A program made the position numbers and the translations under genes. Positions 1-6,377 of a DNA stretch of 8,750 bases are shown here, one piece after another. The first letter of the stretch is position 1; every line of letters begins with the position of its first letter. Source of the DNA: Oscillospiraceae bacterium (GTDB taxonomy: Bacteria > Bacillota > Clostridia > UBA1381); NCBI GenBank assembly GCA_020860985.1, contig JAJBTG010000031.1, positions 1 through 8,750 of the forward strand, read 5' to 3'. The notes under the pieces are model-generated. The model did not search any database. It had not been told where the DNA came from and saw only the letters and a list, made by a program, of their open reading frames with translations.

Positions 1-5
1 CCTTA

Positions 6-34
6 TTGACTTTTAAGGGAACATCCCTTAAAAT
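6..34 (+). promoter_or_regulatory. Sigma-A-type promoter with palindromic operator-like spacer
   Basis: TTGACT (6-11) and TAAAAT (29-34) are separated by exactly 17 bases, close to the vegetative consensus. The spacer holds a perfect 10 bp inverted repeat, TTTTAAGGGA (11-20) and TCCCTTAAAA (24-33), around a 3-base centre. Each arm touches a promoter hexamer, which is the geometry of a repressor operator. The predicted transcription start is near 41, only a few bases before the ribosome site of the SLOG remnant. The repeat lacks a following T tract, so it is less convincing as a terminator of an upstream gene. The regulator is unknown. Confidence 0.6.
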
Positions 35-46
35 ATATGTAATGAG

Positions 47-190
47 GTGATTGATCTGCGGGAAAAAACGTGCTGCTTTTGCGGACACAGAATTATTGTT
101 GATGAAATCATTATTCCCGATTTGGGCAATGCGCATAGGACGAAACAATACACCGCAAAAATAAATGTTGAAATAATAGATATTTTATGA
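47..190 (+). pseudogene. Remnant of SLOG/DUF1273-type small protein, internally deleted
   Basis: The frame reads LREKTCCFCGHR from the CTG at 56. This closely matches the MREKTCCFTGHR opening typical of clostridial SLOG (DUF1273/YpsA-like) proteins of about 150-180 residues. Only about 30 residues follow before TGA at 188-190. They end in a segment (QYTAKINVEIIDIL) that resembles the family's usual C-terminal strand, so I infer that the nucleotide-binding core was deleted and the two ends joined. A ribosome site AGGTGA (45-50) is well placed for the CTG, where the family normally has ATG; an upstream GTG at 47 overlaps that site. The promoter is intact. It could be a short expressed peptide, but a dead gene is more likely. 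Confidence 0.55.
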
Positions 191-196
191 TAGTAT
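168..196 (+). promoter_or_regulatory. Weak candidate promoter for xth
   Basis: TTGAAA (168-173) and TAGTAT (191-196) are 17 bases apart. The -35 is good and the -10 matches the consensus at four of six positions. Transcription would begin near 203, placing the hairpin at 208-242 inside the xth leader. No better promoter is visible between the SLOG remnant and xth; read-through from the promoter at 6-34 is the alternative. Confidence 0.25.
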
Positions 197-207
197 AAGC
201 TTATGCA

Positions 208-254
208 AAGATGTCCCCGCTTATAGAGGCGGGGGACATCTTACTTTTAGTTAT
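208..254 (+). repeat. Hairpin repeat, copy A (inverted relative to 1319-1355)
   Basis: AAGATGTCCCCGC (208-220) pairs with GCGGGGGACATCTT (229-242) apart from one bulged G, around a loop of about 8 bases. A T-rich run follows (241-254), so it could act as a weak terminator or an attenuator in the xth leader. The reverse complement of 217-254 matches 1319-1355 except for two substitutions and one single-base gap, so this is a copy of a dispersed element and not simply a local terminator. Confidence 0.7.
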
Positions 255-268
255 TAAGGAGAGAGCCT

Positions 269-1024
269 ATGAAAAAATTTATTTCGTGGAATGTAAACGG
301 TCTGCGCGCGTGTATGACAAAGGGATTTGAGGAATATTTTAATTCCGCGGACGCGGATATTTTCTGCGTTCAGGAAACAAAGCTGCAGGAGGGTCAGATT
401 GATTTTAATCCGGAGGGTTATCACGCGTACTGGAATTACGCCGAAAAAAAGGGATATTCGGGAACAGCTGCGTTTTCAAAAACGGAGCCTGTATCCGTTT
501 CATACGGTATCGGAATAGAGGAGCATGACAGAGAGGGCAGAGTTATCACCCTTGAATTTGACGATTTCTATTTTATAACCTGTTATACGCCCAATTCGCA
601 GCGCGAGCTTACGCGCCTTGAATACCGCATGACTTGGGAGGACGCGTTCCTGGATTACGTAAAGGGGCTTGACAGTAAAAAGCCGGTGATTTTCTGCGGC
701 GACTTAAATGTGGCGCATAAGGAAATCGATTTGAAAAATCCGAAAACAAACCGCAAAAACGCAGGATTTACCGATGATGAACGCGAAAAATTCACCGCCG
801 TTTTAGACGGCGGATTTATCGACACGTTCAGATATTTCTATCCCGACAGGGAGGGTATATATTCGTGGTGGTCATATATGTTTAAATCGCGCGAGAAAAA
901 CGCGGGTTGGCGTATCGATTATTTTATCGCTTCAAAAAGACTGGAAAGCCGTCTTGTTTCGGCGGACATCCATACCGACATTTTCGGCTCGGATCATTGT
1001 CCGGTTGAATTGGTGATAAATTGA
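269..1024 (+). CDS. xth: Exodeoxyribonuclease III (AP endonuclease family 1)
   Basis: This Mg-dependent 3'-5' exonuclease and AP endonuclease cuts 5' of abasic sites in base excision repair in the cytoplasm. The 251-residue product has the full-length single exonuclease-endonuclease-phosphatase fold of the bacterial ExoA/XthA type. Visible signature residues in order are N8 (SWNVNG), E36 (VQETKLQ), Y106 (TCYTPNSQ), D145 and N147 (CGDLNVAH), D217 (WRIDYF), and D242-H243 (SDHCPV). They correspond to the metal-binding and catalytic set of E. coli ExoIII. The ATG follows AAGGAG (256-261) with a 7-base gap. The gene stands alone on the plus strand and ends 12 bases before the stop of the convergent GtrA remnant, with no obvious terminator between them. 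It appears intact and ordinary; only its flanking inverted repeats are unusual. Confidence 0.97.
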   Translation: MKKFISWNVNGLRACMTKGFEEYFNSADADIFCVQETKLQEGQIDFNPEGYHAYWNYAEKKGYSGTAAFSKTEPVSVSYGIGIEEHDREGRVITLEFDDFYFITCYTPNSQRELTRLEYRMTWEDAFLDYVKGLDSKKPVIFCGDLNVAHKEIDLKNPKTNRKNAGFTDDEREKFTAVLDGGFIDTFRYFYPDREGIYSWWSYMFKSREKNAGWRIDYFIASKRLESRLVSADIHTDIFGSDHCPVELVIN

Positions 1025-1036
1025 TACGCGATGTTA

Positions 1037-1215
1037 TCAGCTTTTAAACACCCATAATTTGTTCAGCGTAAAATTAATGGGCACTACGATAAACATAATA
1101 ATCGGCGCAAGCACTTCCGAAATGCCGATAACATCTATCAGCAGATACAACAGTATGGTTTTGAGACGGCGTATGATGAGTACGTTTTTAGGAACGACTT
1201 CCATTTGGAGCGTTT
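1037..1215 (-). pseudogene. C-terminal remnant of GtrA-family flippase, frameshifted
   Basis: Read from 1215 the frame gives KRSKWKSFLKTYSSYAV. After a shift near 1160-1167 the next frame gives LLYLLIDVIGISEVLAPI and ends NKLWVFKS with TGA at 1037-1039. This is the last third of a GtrA-like protein: the final two membrane segments with the conserved GIS-x2-LAP-I and NF-x2-NK-x-W-x-F endings. GtrA proteins (about 120-150 residues) are thought to flip polyprenyl-phosphate sugars. Between SYAV and LLYL the family usually has several more residues, so the shift probably came with a small deletion. The first half is missing; its place is taken by sequence that looks like the tail of the neighbouring DUF6056-like remnant. 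It lies at the distal end of the glycosyltransferase operon, where a GtrA would be expected. Confidence 0.72.
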
Positions 1216-1317
1216 TTCGTTGGGGTATACGGTTCCGTTAAATGGGTCATAAGAGATGTCCGAGGGATGCAGCTTCGGAATTACCGCGGTTGTTTCGCCG
1301 TTTTCCTTTGCCTCATG

Positions 1318-1430
1318 TATAACTAAAGGTAAGATGTCCCCGCCTCTATAGGCGGCGGGTTCCACTTACTTTTTTCAGTGGCGGTACAATCCGCCAGTGA
1401 AACGTTGAATGATGGGGCAAAGCCCCTTAC
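1318..1430 (+). repeat. ~113 bp hairpin-rich element inserted in the DUF6056-like remnant
   Basis: Three hairpins follow each other: CCGCC-6-GGCGG (1340-1355); TTCAGTGGCGG (1374-1384) paired with CCGCCAGTGAA (1391-1401) with one internal G-G mismatch; and GGGGC-AAA-GCCCC (1414-1426). The left arm, 1319-1355, is the inverted partner of 217-254. Removing 1318-1430 with one of two flanking CA dinucleotides rejoins the minus-strand frame as GIEI then HEAKENGET, which supports a discrete insertion. It has no coding capacity. It may be a miniature mobile element or a composite of two intergenic repeats; exact ends and any target duplication are uncertain. Confidence 0.55.
1319..1355 (+). repeat. 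Repeat copy B, inverted partner of 217-254
   Basis: ATAACTAAAGGTAAGATG followed by CCCCGCCTCTATAGGCGG matches the reverse complement of 217-254 with two A/G differences and one missing C. Copy A retains a nearly complete GATGTCCCC/GGGGACATC stem. In copy B the right arm has been replaced by GGCGGGTTCCAC, so only the inner CCGCC/GGCGG stem remains. Together the copies bracket xth as inverted repeats about 1.1 kb apart. Confidence 0.7.
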
Positions 1431-1957
1431 TGAATTTCAATTCCCTTTTTAACTTGTGAGTAGTTCTCATTTATCAAATTAAATTGAAAAACATAGGACG
1501 TGCCGAATCCTATTACATCAACGCAAAGCATCACGGCAATTCCTTGATTTACAGATTTAGCGAAGATTTACGGAAAACTAATATCCGTGTACAGACGGGC
1601 AAACACAATTATAATAAACACAGTTGTTGCAAACAATGTTCTGTCCGGTCTTAAAGGGGCGAAAATCATAATTGCCGCCATCGCGAGAGCCGCCGCGGAA
1701 TACGCGCACGGAACAAACAGTTCGCGTTTAAAGTTTATTTCTCCTTTTTACTTATCCAATATATAATAAATGTTACGCCGATAAGGATAAACATACATCC
1801 TAAAAGCTCCCACCTGTTTTCCGCGATATCGAGAAAACGATTTAAGTATTCGGCAAAATCCGCCGTTGAATCTGCTCTGTAGTTTCCGGGTGCCGCAATT
1901 AAAAATGCCTCTCCCGCTGCCGTTGCTGTTATGCCAACCTTTGACCATAGCGGAGTC

Positions 1958-3994
1958 TTAATATAGTATATTATACAAGCTCTCACTGCCTACGGAATAT
2001 ACAAGCTCGAGCCGGTCGATGGTGTCGGTGTTGACGCTGAAATCCGAGCTGCTCAGCTCCTCCCTGCCCACATATACATAGTCGATACCGTTTTCCTCAC
2101 AGAATTCCAAAAGCTCTTCATATGTGCCGCTGTAGGCATTATCCAGTTCGGAAAGTTTTTGCTCGTATCCGTCCGAAAGCCCGTGCGTGCCTACGAAATT
2201 AGCGGGACCGGCAAATATATCTCTGCCCGTAAGCGCGTATACGGGTGACGCAAATGAATCGCTCGTCAATATCACCGAGTCCGACGGCGTGTTTTCCCTT
2301 ATATATTCAGCCATTTCCATCTCATCGGCGGAAAACATCTGATATTTTCCGTAGTTCGAGTTTGTGCCGCTGACGTACTCTCGGCAAATCGTAAGCGCAC
2401 CGGAAAGCGTTCCCGCGGCTATAACGATTGTTGCCAAATATGCGCGTCCTTTGACGTTTTTAAGCGCATCCCACATCTTGACAAGCCACGCCGCAACCAA
2501 TATGACAAGAATCATATACGGAACAAAAAACATTTTATTGTTATCATATGTCAAGGGCTGGAACAGCACAAGCTCCGCAACAACAAACACAAGTGCCGCG
2601 CCCGCGATAAGCTTTTTATTGTCTTTCGGCGCGGTCAATACCGCAGGCACCGCAAAGAGCGCCGTAATACCCCAGTTTTTCAGATAGAACCATAAATACG
2701 GATCTGTCATCGAGCCGTTATTATTCTCCCAGTTAAAATGGAACGAAAGGAACGACCCGCCGCTCGTCTGTCTCAGCGTCCACACAAAGAACTGCGGCGC
2801 GATAAGCACCACGGCTATGCCGCCGAAAATTACCCAATTCAATACAAACGCTTTTTTCGCCTCTGCGCCCTTTTGCTCGATAAGATACAGGAAAAACATC
2901 ACCGCGCATATCATGGCGAACGCCAAAAGCATATGCGTGTGAATCATAAGCATACATCCGGAAATTATTCCTAAAATTATATAGAGCTTCCGCTTGCCGG
3001 TTTTCACCGCCTCGGTAAGAAGCCAAATTGTCGGCTGAAGCATGCACCAGCCCGCCATTGTGGTTCTCTGCGGAATTATCATATCGCATATTGTGTTCGC
3101 CCAGTGAATATTTTTATAAAAATCACTGCTGCGTGCGTTTGTCGGCGTGTGATAATACGACGTAAATATTTGTGTAAACACGGAGCTGTCCGATTTCGCG
3201 CCCTCGAAAAAGTACGCGAATCCCAATCCGCCGTTTATGAAAAACAGCACAGTCGCAAGTGCCGCCGCGGCGCGTCTTTTTGTGAGTGAGTACGCGACGA
3301 TATAAAATCCGCCGACCAGAAGCAGGGATATAATATAGCTCGGCACAAGCACCGCCCACCTTAACGGCGTTCCGAACAGGAACAGGCTTGAAGAGAGCAT
3401 ATCCACGAAGAACGGATATCCGATAACATTACCGGGCATTATGCTGTAGTCCGGCGGAAAAGTCTTTTGCTCGGCTATGCTCGTTATAAAGCTCAAATGC
3501 AGGCGCAAATCCCCATAGGTGCTTTGTCCCGTTGTAACGGCGCCCGTGCCGTCGGGCGCGAGTATGTGATTTGTGAGCAAAATCCATATTACAATTGCTA
3601 TCGGCAGCACAAGAAACACAAGGATTTTCCAATCCATACACATCCTCTCCGCGCTCGGCGCAGCGACGGCTTTTCCCCTTTTCTTTCCCGGAAGCTCCGG
3701 CAATCCCTCGGCGCTTTTGCCGCTTACCGAACAGAACAGCGTCCGAAATTCCTCAACGCCCGATTTCTTTATAAAATACGCAAGCGGAAGAGCCGCGAGC
3801 ACTATCAAAATAATGTGACTCAAATATGTAAAGCCGCATATAAACGATGGTATCACGATACCCGCCATAAGAAGCACGTTACCGAATATCCCGCCCATCC
3901 AGCCGCGAAAATATATGTCCTTTTCCTTAAACACATAACAGCTGTAGGCATATCCGATAAAAAGAAAATATAAATACACCAATATTCCCAACAT
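1958..3994 (-). CDS. Polytopic GT-C membrane glycosyltransferase, 678 residues
   Basis: A large integral membrane protein predicted to transfer a sugar from a polyprenyl-phosphate donor on the outer face of the membrane. Hydrophobic segments run from residue 1 to about 535, with a hydrophilic loop at about 85-118. After the early helices, TYGDLRLH (159-166) and PPDY (180-183) lie in the first large external loop, where GT-C enzymes carry the catalytic Asp; D162 is the candidate. The remaining ~125 residues (about 550-678) form a soluble domain ending in repeated acidic and aromatic strands (GIDYVYVG at 636-643), as in other large bacterial GT-Cs. The start is supported by GGGGAGG (4003-4009) 8 bases before the ATG. 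It follows the GT2 gene across a 122 bp element and is followed directly by the DUF6056-like remnant. Substrate and exact family are unknown; it appears intact. Confidence 0.8.
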   Translation of the reverse strand: MLGILVYLYFLFIGYAYSCYVFKEKDIYFRGWMGGIFGNVLLMAGIVIPSFICGFTYLSHIILIVLAALPLAYFIKKSGVEEFRTLFCSVSGKSAEGLPELPGKKRGKAVAAPSAERMCMDWKILVFLVLPIAIVIWILLTNHILAPDGTGAVTTGQSTYGDLRLHLSFITSIAEQKTFPPDYSIMPGNVIGYPFFVDMLSSSLFLFGTPLRWAVLVPSYIISLLLVGGFYIVAYSLTKRRAAAALATVLFFINGGLGFAYFFEGAKSDSSVFTQIFTSYYHTPTNARSSDFYKNIHWANTICDMIIPQRTTMAGWCMLQPTIWLLTEAVKTGKRKLYIILGIISGCMLMIHTHMLLAFAMICAVMFFLYLIEQKGAEAKKAFVLNWVIFGGIAVVLIAPQFFVWTLRQTSGGSFLSFHFNWENNNGSMTDPYLWFYLKNWGITALFAVPAVLTAPKDNKKLIAGAALVFVVAELVLFQPLTYDNNKMFFVPYMILVILVAAWLVKMWDALKNVKGRAYLATIVIAAGTLSGALTICREYVSGTNSNYGKYQMFSADEMEMAEYIRENTPSDSVILTSDSFASPVYALTGRDIFAGPANFVGTHGLSDGYEQKLSELDNAYSGTYEELLEFCEENGIDYVYVGREELSSSDFSVNTDTIDRLELVYSVGSESLYNILY

Positions 3995-4027
3995 TTTTTA
4001 TTCCTCCCCAAAAAATTTTTATGCGAT

Positions 4028-4149
4028 AAATGTTTATTTAGGGGCGTGACGCGCAGCAGCGTAGGGGCGTCATTGGCCGCCCGTTTCCCGGCGATTAAAC
4101 GCATAATTCGGGCGGGTGTTCCACCCACCCGGGTCGTAAATAAACATTT
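4028..4149. repeat. 122 bp element with perfect 13 bp terminal inverted repeats
   Basis: AAATGTTTATTTA (4028-4040) and its exact reverse complement (4137-4149) bound the element. Inside are a hairpin of 9 paired bases out of 10 with a TTC loop (4109-4131), a smaller GGGCG/CGCCC hairpin (4065-4069 with 4078-4082), and a direct repeat AGGGGCGT (4040-4047 and 4063-4070). The interior is much more G+C-rich than its A/T ends. It fills the gap between the GT2 gene and the GT-C gene, and its right end overlaps the first base of the GT2 stop codon. It resembles a MITE or intergenic palindromic repeat, and could also act as a partial terminator within the operon. No clear target duplication is visible. 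Confidence 0.65.
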
Positions 4150-5096
4150 TAATCACGCCTATCCATTTCTATATTTGTTTCCTTGGCTATGTAGATAGGC
4201 CTCCTCTTAACCTCAAGGTATGCCTTTGCCAAATACTGCCCTACTATGCCGGTGCATAATAGCTGTATTCCGCTTACCAAAAGCATTATGCAGACCATCG
4301 ATGCCCATCCGTAGGCGCTGCCGCCCCATATAAGCTGCCGCACCACTATAAATATTATCCCGACAATCGAAGCAAAAAAGAACATCAGTCCGATAAACGA
4401 GGCTATTGCAAGCGGCATTGTGGAGAAGCCCATAATTCCGTCAAGCGAATACTTAAACAGCTTTATAAAAGACCATTTTGTTTCGCCCGCTACGCGCTCC
4501 CGATTTTCGTATTCGAGCCATTTTGTATTATAGCCGACCCATGAAAATATACCCTTTGAAAAGCGGTTGTATTCGCCGAGATTTAAAACGCTGTCCGTCA
4601 TTTGACGCGTCATCATTCTGAAATCCCTCGCGCCGTCTACGATTTCGGTTTGTGAGATTTTATTTATAATTTTATAAAAGCAACGTGCAAAGAACGAGCG
4701 GATTTTTGCCTCGCCCTTTCTGTCCACGCGTCTTGAAGCGACGCAGTCGTATTCGCCGCCTTTTAAATCGGCGTACATTTGGGGCAGAAGCGAGGGCGGG
4801 TCCTGTAAATCCACGTCCATAATAACAACGTAATCGCCGGAGGAGTATTCCATACCTGCGTACATCGCGCTTTCTTTGCCGAAGTTGCGCGAAAACGATA
4901 CATATTTTACGCGGCTGTCCTTTTCCGCAAGACCTTTTATAACGCCAAGAGTATCATCGCGCGAGCCGTCGTTTACAAAAATATATTCAAATTCCGTTCC
5001 GCTCATCATGTCTGCTGTTTCGGAAATTTTTTCGTAGAAAATCGGTATTGCGTCCCGCTCATTGTAGCAGGGGACTATAAGGCTTATTTTGTCGAT
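4149..5096 (-). CDS. Polyprenyl-phosphate glycosyltransferase (GT2, GtrB/DPM1-like) with ATC in place of ATG
   Basis: Such enzymes transfer a sugar from a nucleotide donor to undecaprenyl phosphate at the inner membrane face, making the donor used by GT-C enzymes. Read from the ATC at 5096 the product has 315 residues. It shows LIVPCYNE (6-13), FVNDGS (40-45), the metal and acceptor motif DVDLQDPP (94-101), GARDFRMM (155-162), two membrane helices at about 228-252 and 265-287, and YLEVKRRP (293-300): the normal GtrB order and length. AAGGTGA lies 4 bases before the ATC, exactly where the initiation codon should be, and there is no ATG, GTG or TTG in frame nearby upstream. The first in-frame ATG (5009) would remove the LIVPCYNE strand and give 286 residues, probably inactive. 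So this is either a rare ATC start or a start-loss pseudogene. Confidence 0.8.
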   Translation of the reverse strand: MDKISLIVPCYNERDAIPIFYEKISETADMMSGTEFEYIFVNDGSRDDTLGVIKGLAEKDSRVKYVSFSRNFGKESAMYAGMEYSSGDYVVIMDVDLQDPPSLLPQMYADLKGGEYDCVASRRVDRKGEAKIRSFFARCFYKIINKISQTEIVDGARDFRMMTRQMTDSVLNLGEYNRFSKGIFSWVGYNTKWLEYENRERVAGETKWSFIKLFKYSLDGIMGFSTMPLAIASFIGLMFFFASIVGIIFIVVRQLIWGGSAYGWASMVCIMLLVSGIQLLCTGIVGQYLAKAYLEVKRRPIYIAKETNIEMDRRD

Positions 5097-5147
5097 CTTT
5101 TCACCTTGCCTGTTAATAATTTTATTTATTGATTAAAGTATTCTGAG

Positions 5148-6377
5148 CTATATATAATACATAGCTGTTCCGATAACATTTAATGCGACACCCATAAACA
5201 TAAGCGGATAATTGATATTTTTCCATTTGCCGTCCTTTGAGAAGGTAAGCAGCAATCCTAAAAATGCAATCGGAAGAACGTCATTTGTGTATCTGTTGCC
5301 GAAATGCGAGCCGCCCATTGTCTTGTGAGCGGTAAGAGCGATTATATACAATATTGAAATAATTATAATCATAACAGTCAGCGGCTTATTCGTGTTTGTT
5401 TTCTTCACGAACGAGCGTACAGTGTATACAATATACGAAATGAAAATAGGACTTGCAAAGAACATACACATACCGTCCGTTGTGGGATAGACGAATTTCC
5501 CGTCAGATATTTCGGGCAGTCTTACAACGGAAAGAATATTTTCCTTTATGTAAGACAGGCTGAATTGTCCCGTTTCCACGCGCATAAACTCGGGCAAATA
5601 ATTATGACCGAATTCCGTAATATTGCCGAATCTCGCGTAATTCAAAATCATATACGACAGCGCGATAATAACCATAGGAATAACCGCCGTAAAGCACTTT
5701 TTGATTATATCGGTAATTTTGTCATCGGGGTATTCGGTCATATGTGATTTATAGATAAGATATAGCAGAATGGGTATAAATATAACTGTCAGCGGACGGC
5801 AGCCTACCGCGCACGCCCAAAACGCAAGCGATAAGCTGGCTTTATTTTTCAGCGCGTAGTATATTGCCATAAGGCAGAGCGTAAACGACATATTCTGCGC
5901 GATAAACCATACCCACGCGTTCTGAGCCGTCATAAGCCAGTTTGAGCCGACCGTTAAAAACAGCGCGAAAAACACCGCGTTTTTGCTCTTTATACCGAAA
6001 TGCACCGCGATTTTATACGCGTATAGTGCGCCCATAATTGACGTTACGAACGCTATCATACCGTCGCAGGTGTTCCAACCAAAAGCCACAAACGGGAGCA
6101 TAACATAGGACGGGAACGGCGGAAAGCTTACGTAATACTTATTGTTAAAAATTGCCAATTCAAGCCACGAGTAATTCTTTCCCAAATCAAGCCGTCCCTC
6201 AAGCCAAGACTGCGCTTGAAGTATATAGCTGTTATAGTTCTGACCCTTCCACGGCCATTGACCGGTAAACGTCCATAAAATGAACAATACCGCCGTGACG
6301 CAAAAACAGAGCGTTACTATATCCGCGTTGAGATTTTCAAATAAGGAATAGCTATCTTTTTTTGTCGCTTTTTTCAT
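5148..6377 (-). CDS. GT-C-type membrane glycosyltransferase, 409 residues
   Basis: An integral membrane protein with about ten hydrophobic segments from residue 18 to 409, likely to use a lipid-linked sugar on the outer face of the membrane. After the first helix an external loop contains YNSYILQAQSWLEGRLDL (48-65) and then YYVSFPPFP (81-89). This arrangement of a tyrosine-rich stretch, an L-x-G-x-L-D-L segment and a PP-x-P motif before the second helix is typical of bacterial GT-C/PMT-like proteins. FGNRYTNDVLP (359-369) is a second family-like motif near the C-terminus. The start is set by an ATGA overlap with the stop of the upstream PIG-V-like gene and by GGAG 8 bases before it. An ATG 33 bases further upstream (6410) lacks a ribosome site. 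Translational coupling with its neighbour is likely. Acceptor and sugar are unknown. Confidence 0.78.
   Translation of the reverse strand: MKKATKKDSYSLFENLNADIVTLCFCVTAVLFILWTFTGQWPWKGQNYNSYILQAQSWLEGRLDLGKNYSWLELAIFNNKYYVSFPPFPSYVMLPFVAFGWNTCDGMIAFVTSIMGALYAYKIAVHFGIKSKNAVFFALFLTVGSNWLMTAQNAWVWFIAQNMSFTLCLMAIYYALKNKASLSLAFWACAVGCRPLTVIFIPILLYLIYKSHMTEYPDDKITDIIKKCFTAVIPMVIIALSYMILNYARFGNITEFGHNYLPEFMRVETGQFSLSYIKENILSVVRLPEISDGKFVYPTTDGMCMFFASPIFISYIVYTVRSFVKKTNTNKPLTVMIIIISILYIIALTAHKTMGGSHFGNRYTNDVLPIAFLGLLLTFSKDGKWKNINYPLMFMGVALNVIGTAMYYI

Larger units (their letters stand above)
1216..1957 (-). pseudogene. Decayed polytopic membrane protein, DUF6056-like, in pieces
   Basis: The remnant starts just after the stop of the 678-residue GT-C, with its N-terminal part absent. 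Frame one gives a hydrophobic stretch, the motif AAPGNYRAD, then a second membrane segment ending ISKKEK at a stop (1735-1737). A shift near 1735-1740 opens EINFKRELFVPC, followed by a membrane segment and PDRTLF. An in-frame TAA (complement of 1568-1570) interrupts it, and the same frame continues to a stop at 1427-1429. Across the 1318-1430 insertion the reading resumes as HEAKENGETTAVIPKLHPSD (from 1317) and fades near 1216. The xAPGN-x-R motif, the PDR-x-LF segment and the EAK-x-NG-x-T tail are what I recall of DUF6056-type proteins encoded beside surface-glycan glycosyltransferases. That family call is an inference; the disruptions are directly visible. Confidence 0.55.

Noticed and set aside
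195..204. Palindrome ATAAGCTTAT as an operator in front of xth
   Set aside because: It is only 10 bases with no second copy nearby, and it overlaps the weak candidate -10 by two bases without clear significance.
1059..1241. A 60-codon plus-strand frame after xth
   Set aside because: It is the antisense of the GtrA remnant, with no ribosome site and no recognisable family.
1138..1365. A 75-codon minus-strand frame as a gene
   Set aside because: Its ATG lies in the inserted repeat, its middle is remnant sequence, and its last residues are out of frame with the conserved GtrA ending.
1435..1489. TTTCAATT/AATTGAAA inverted repeat as a regulatory hairpin
   Set aside because: The arms are 8 bases of A/T-rich sequence about 40 bases apart inside a coding remnant; this is expected by chance.
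1735..1986. An 83-codon minus-strand frame as a small membrane-protein gene
   Set aside because: It begins inside the preceding gene, has no ribosome site, and its sequence continues in another frame past its stop; it is a fragment of the DUF6056-like remnant.
3467..3973. A 168-codon plus-strand frame
   Set aside because: It lies antisense to the intact 678-residue GT-C gene and has a composition typical of a reverse-frame shadow.
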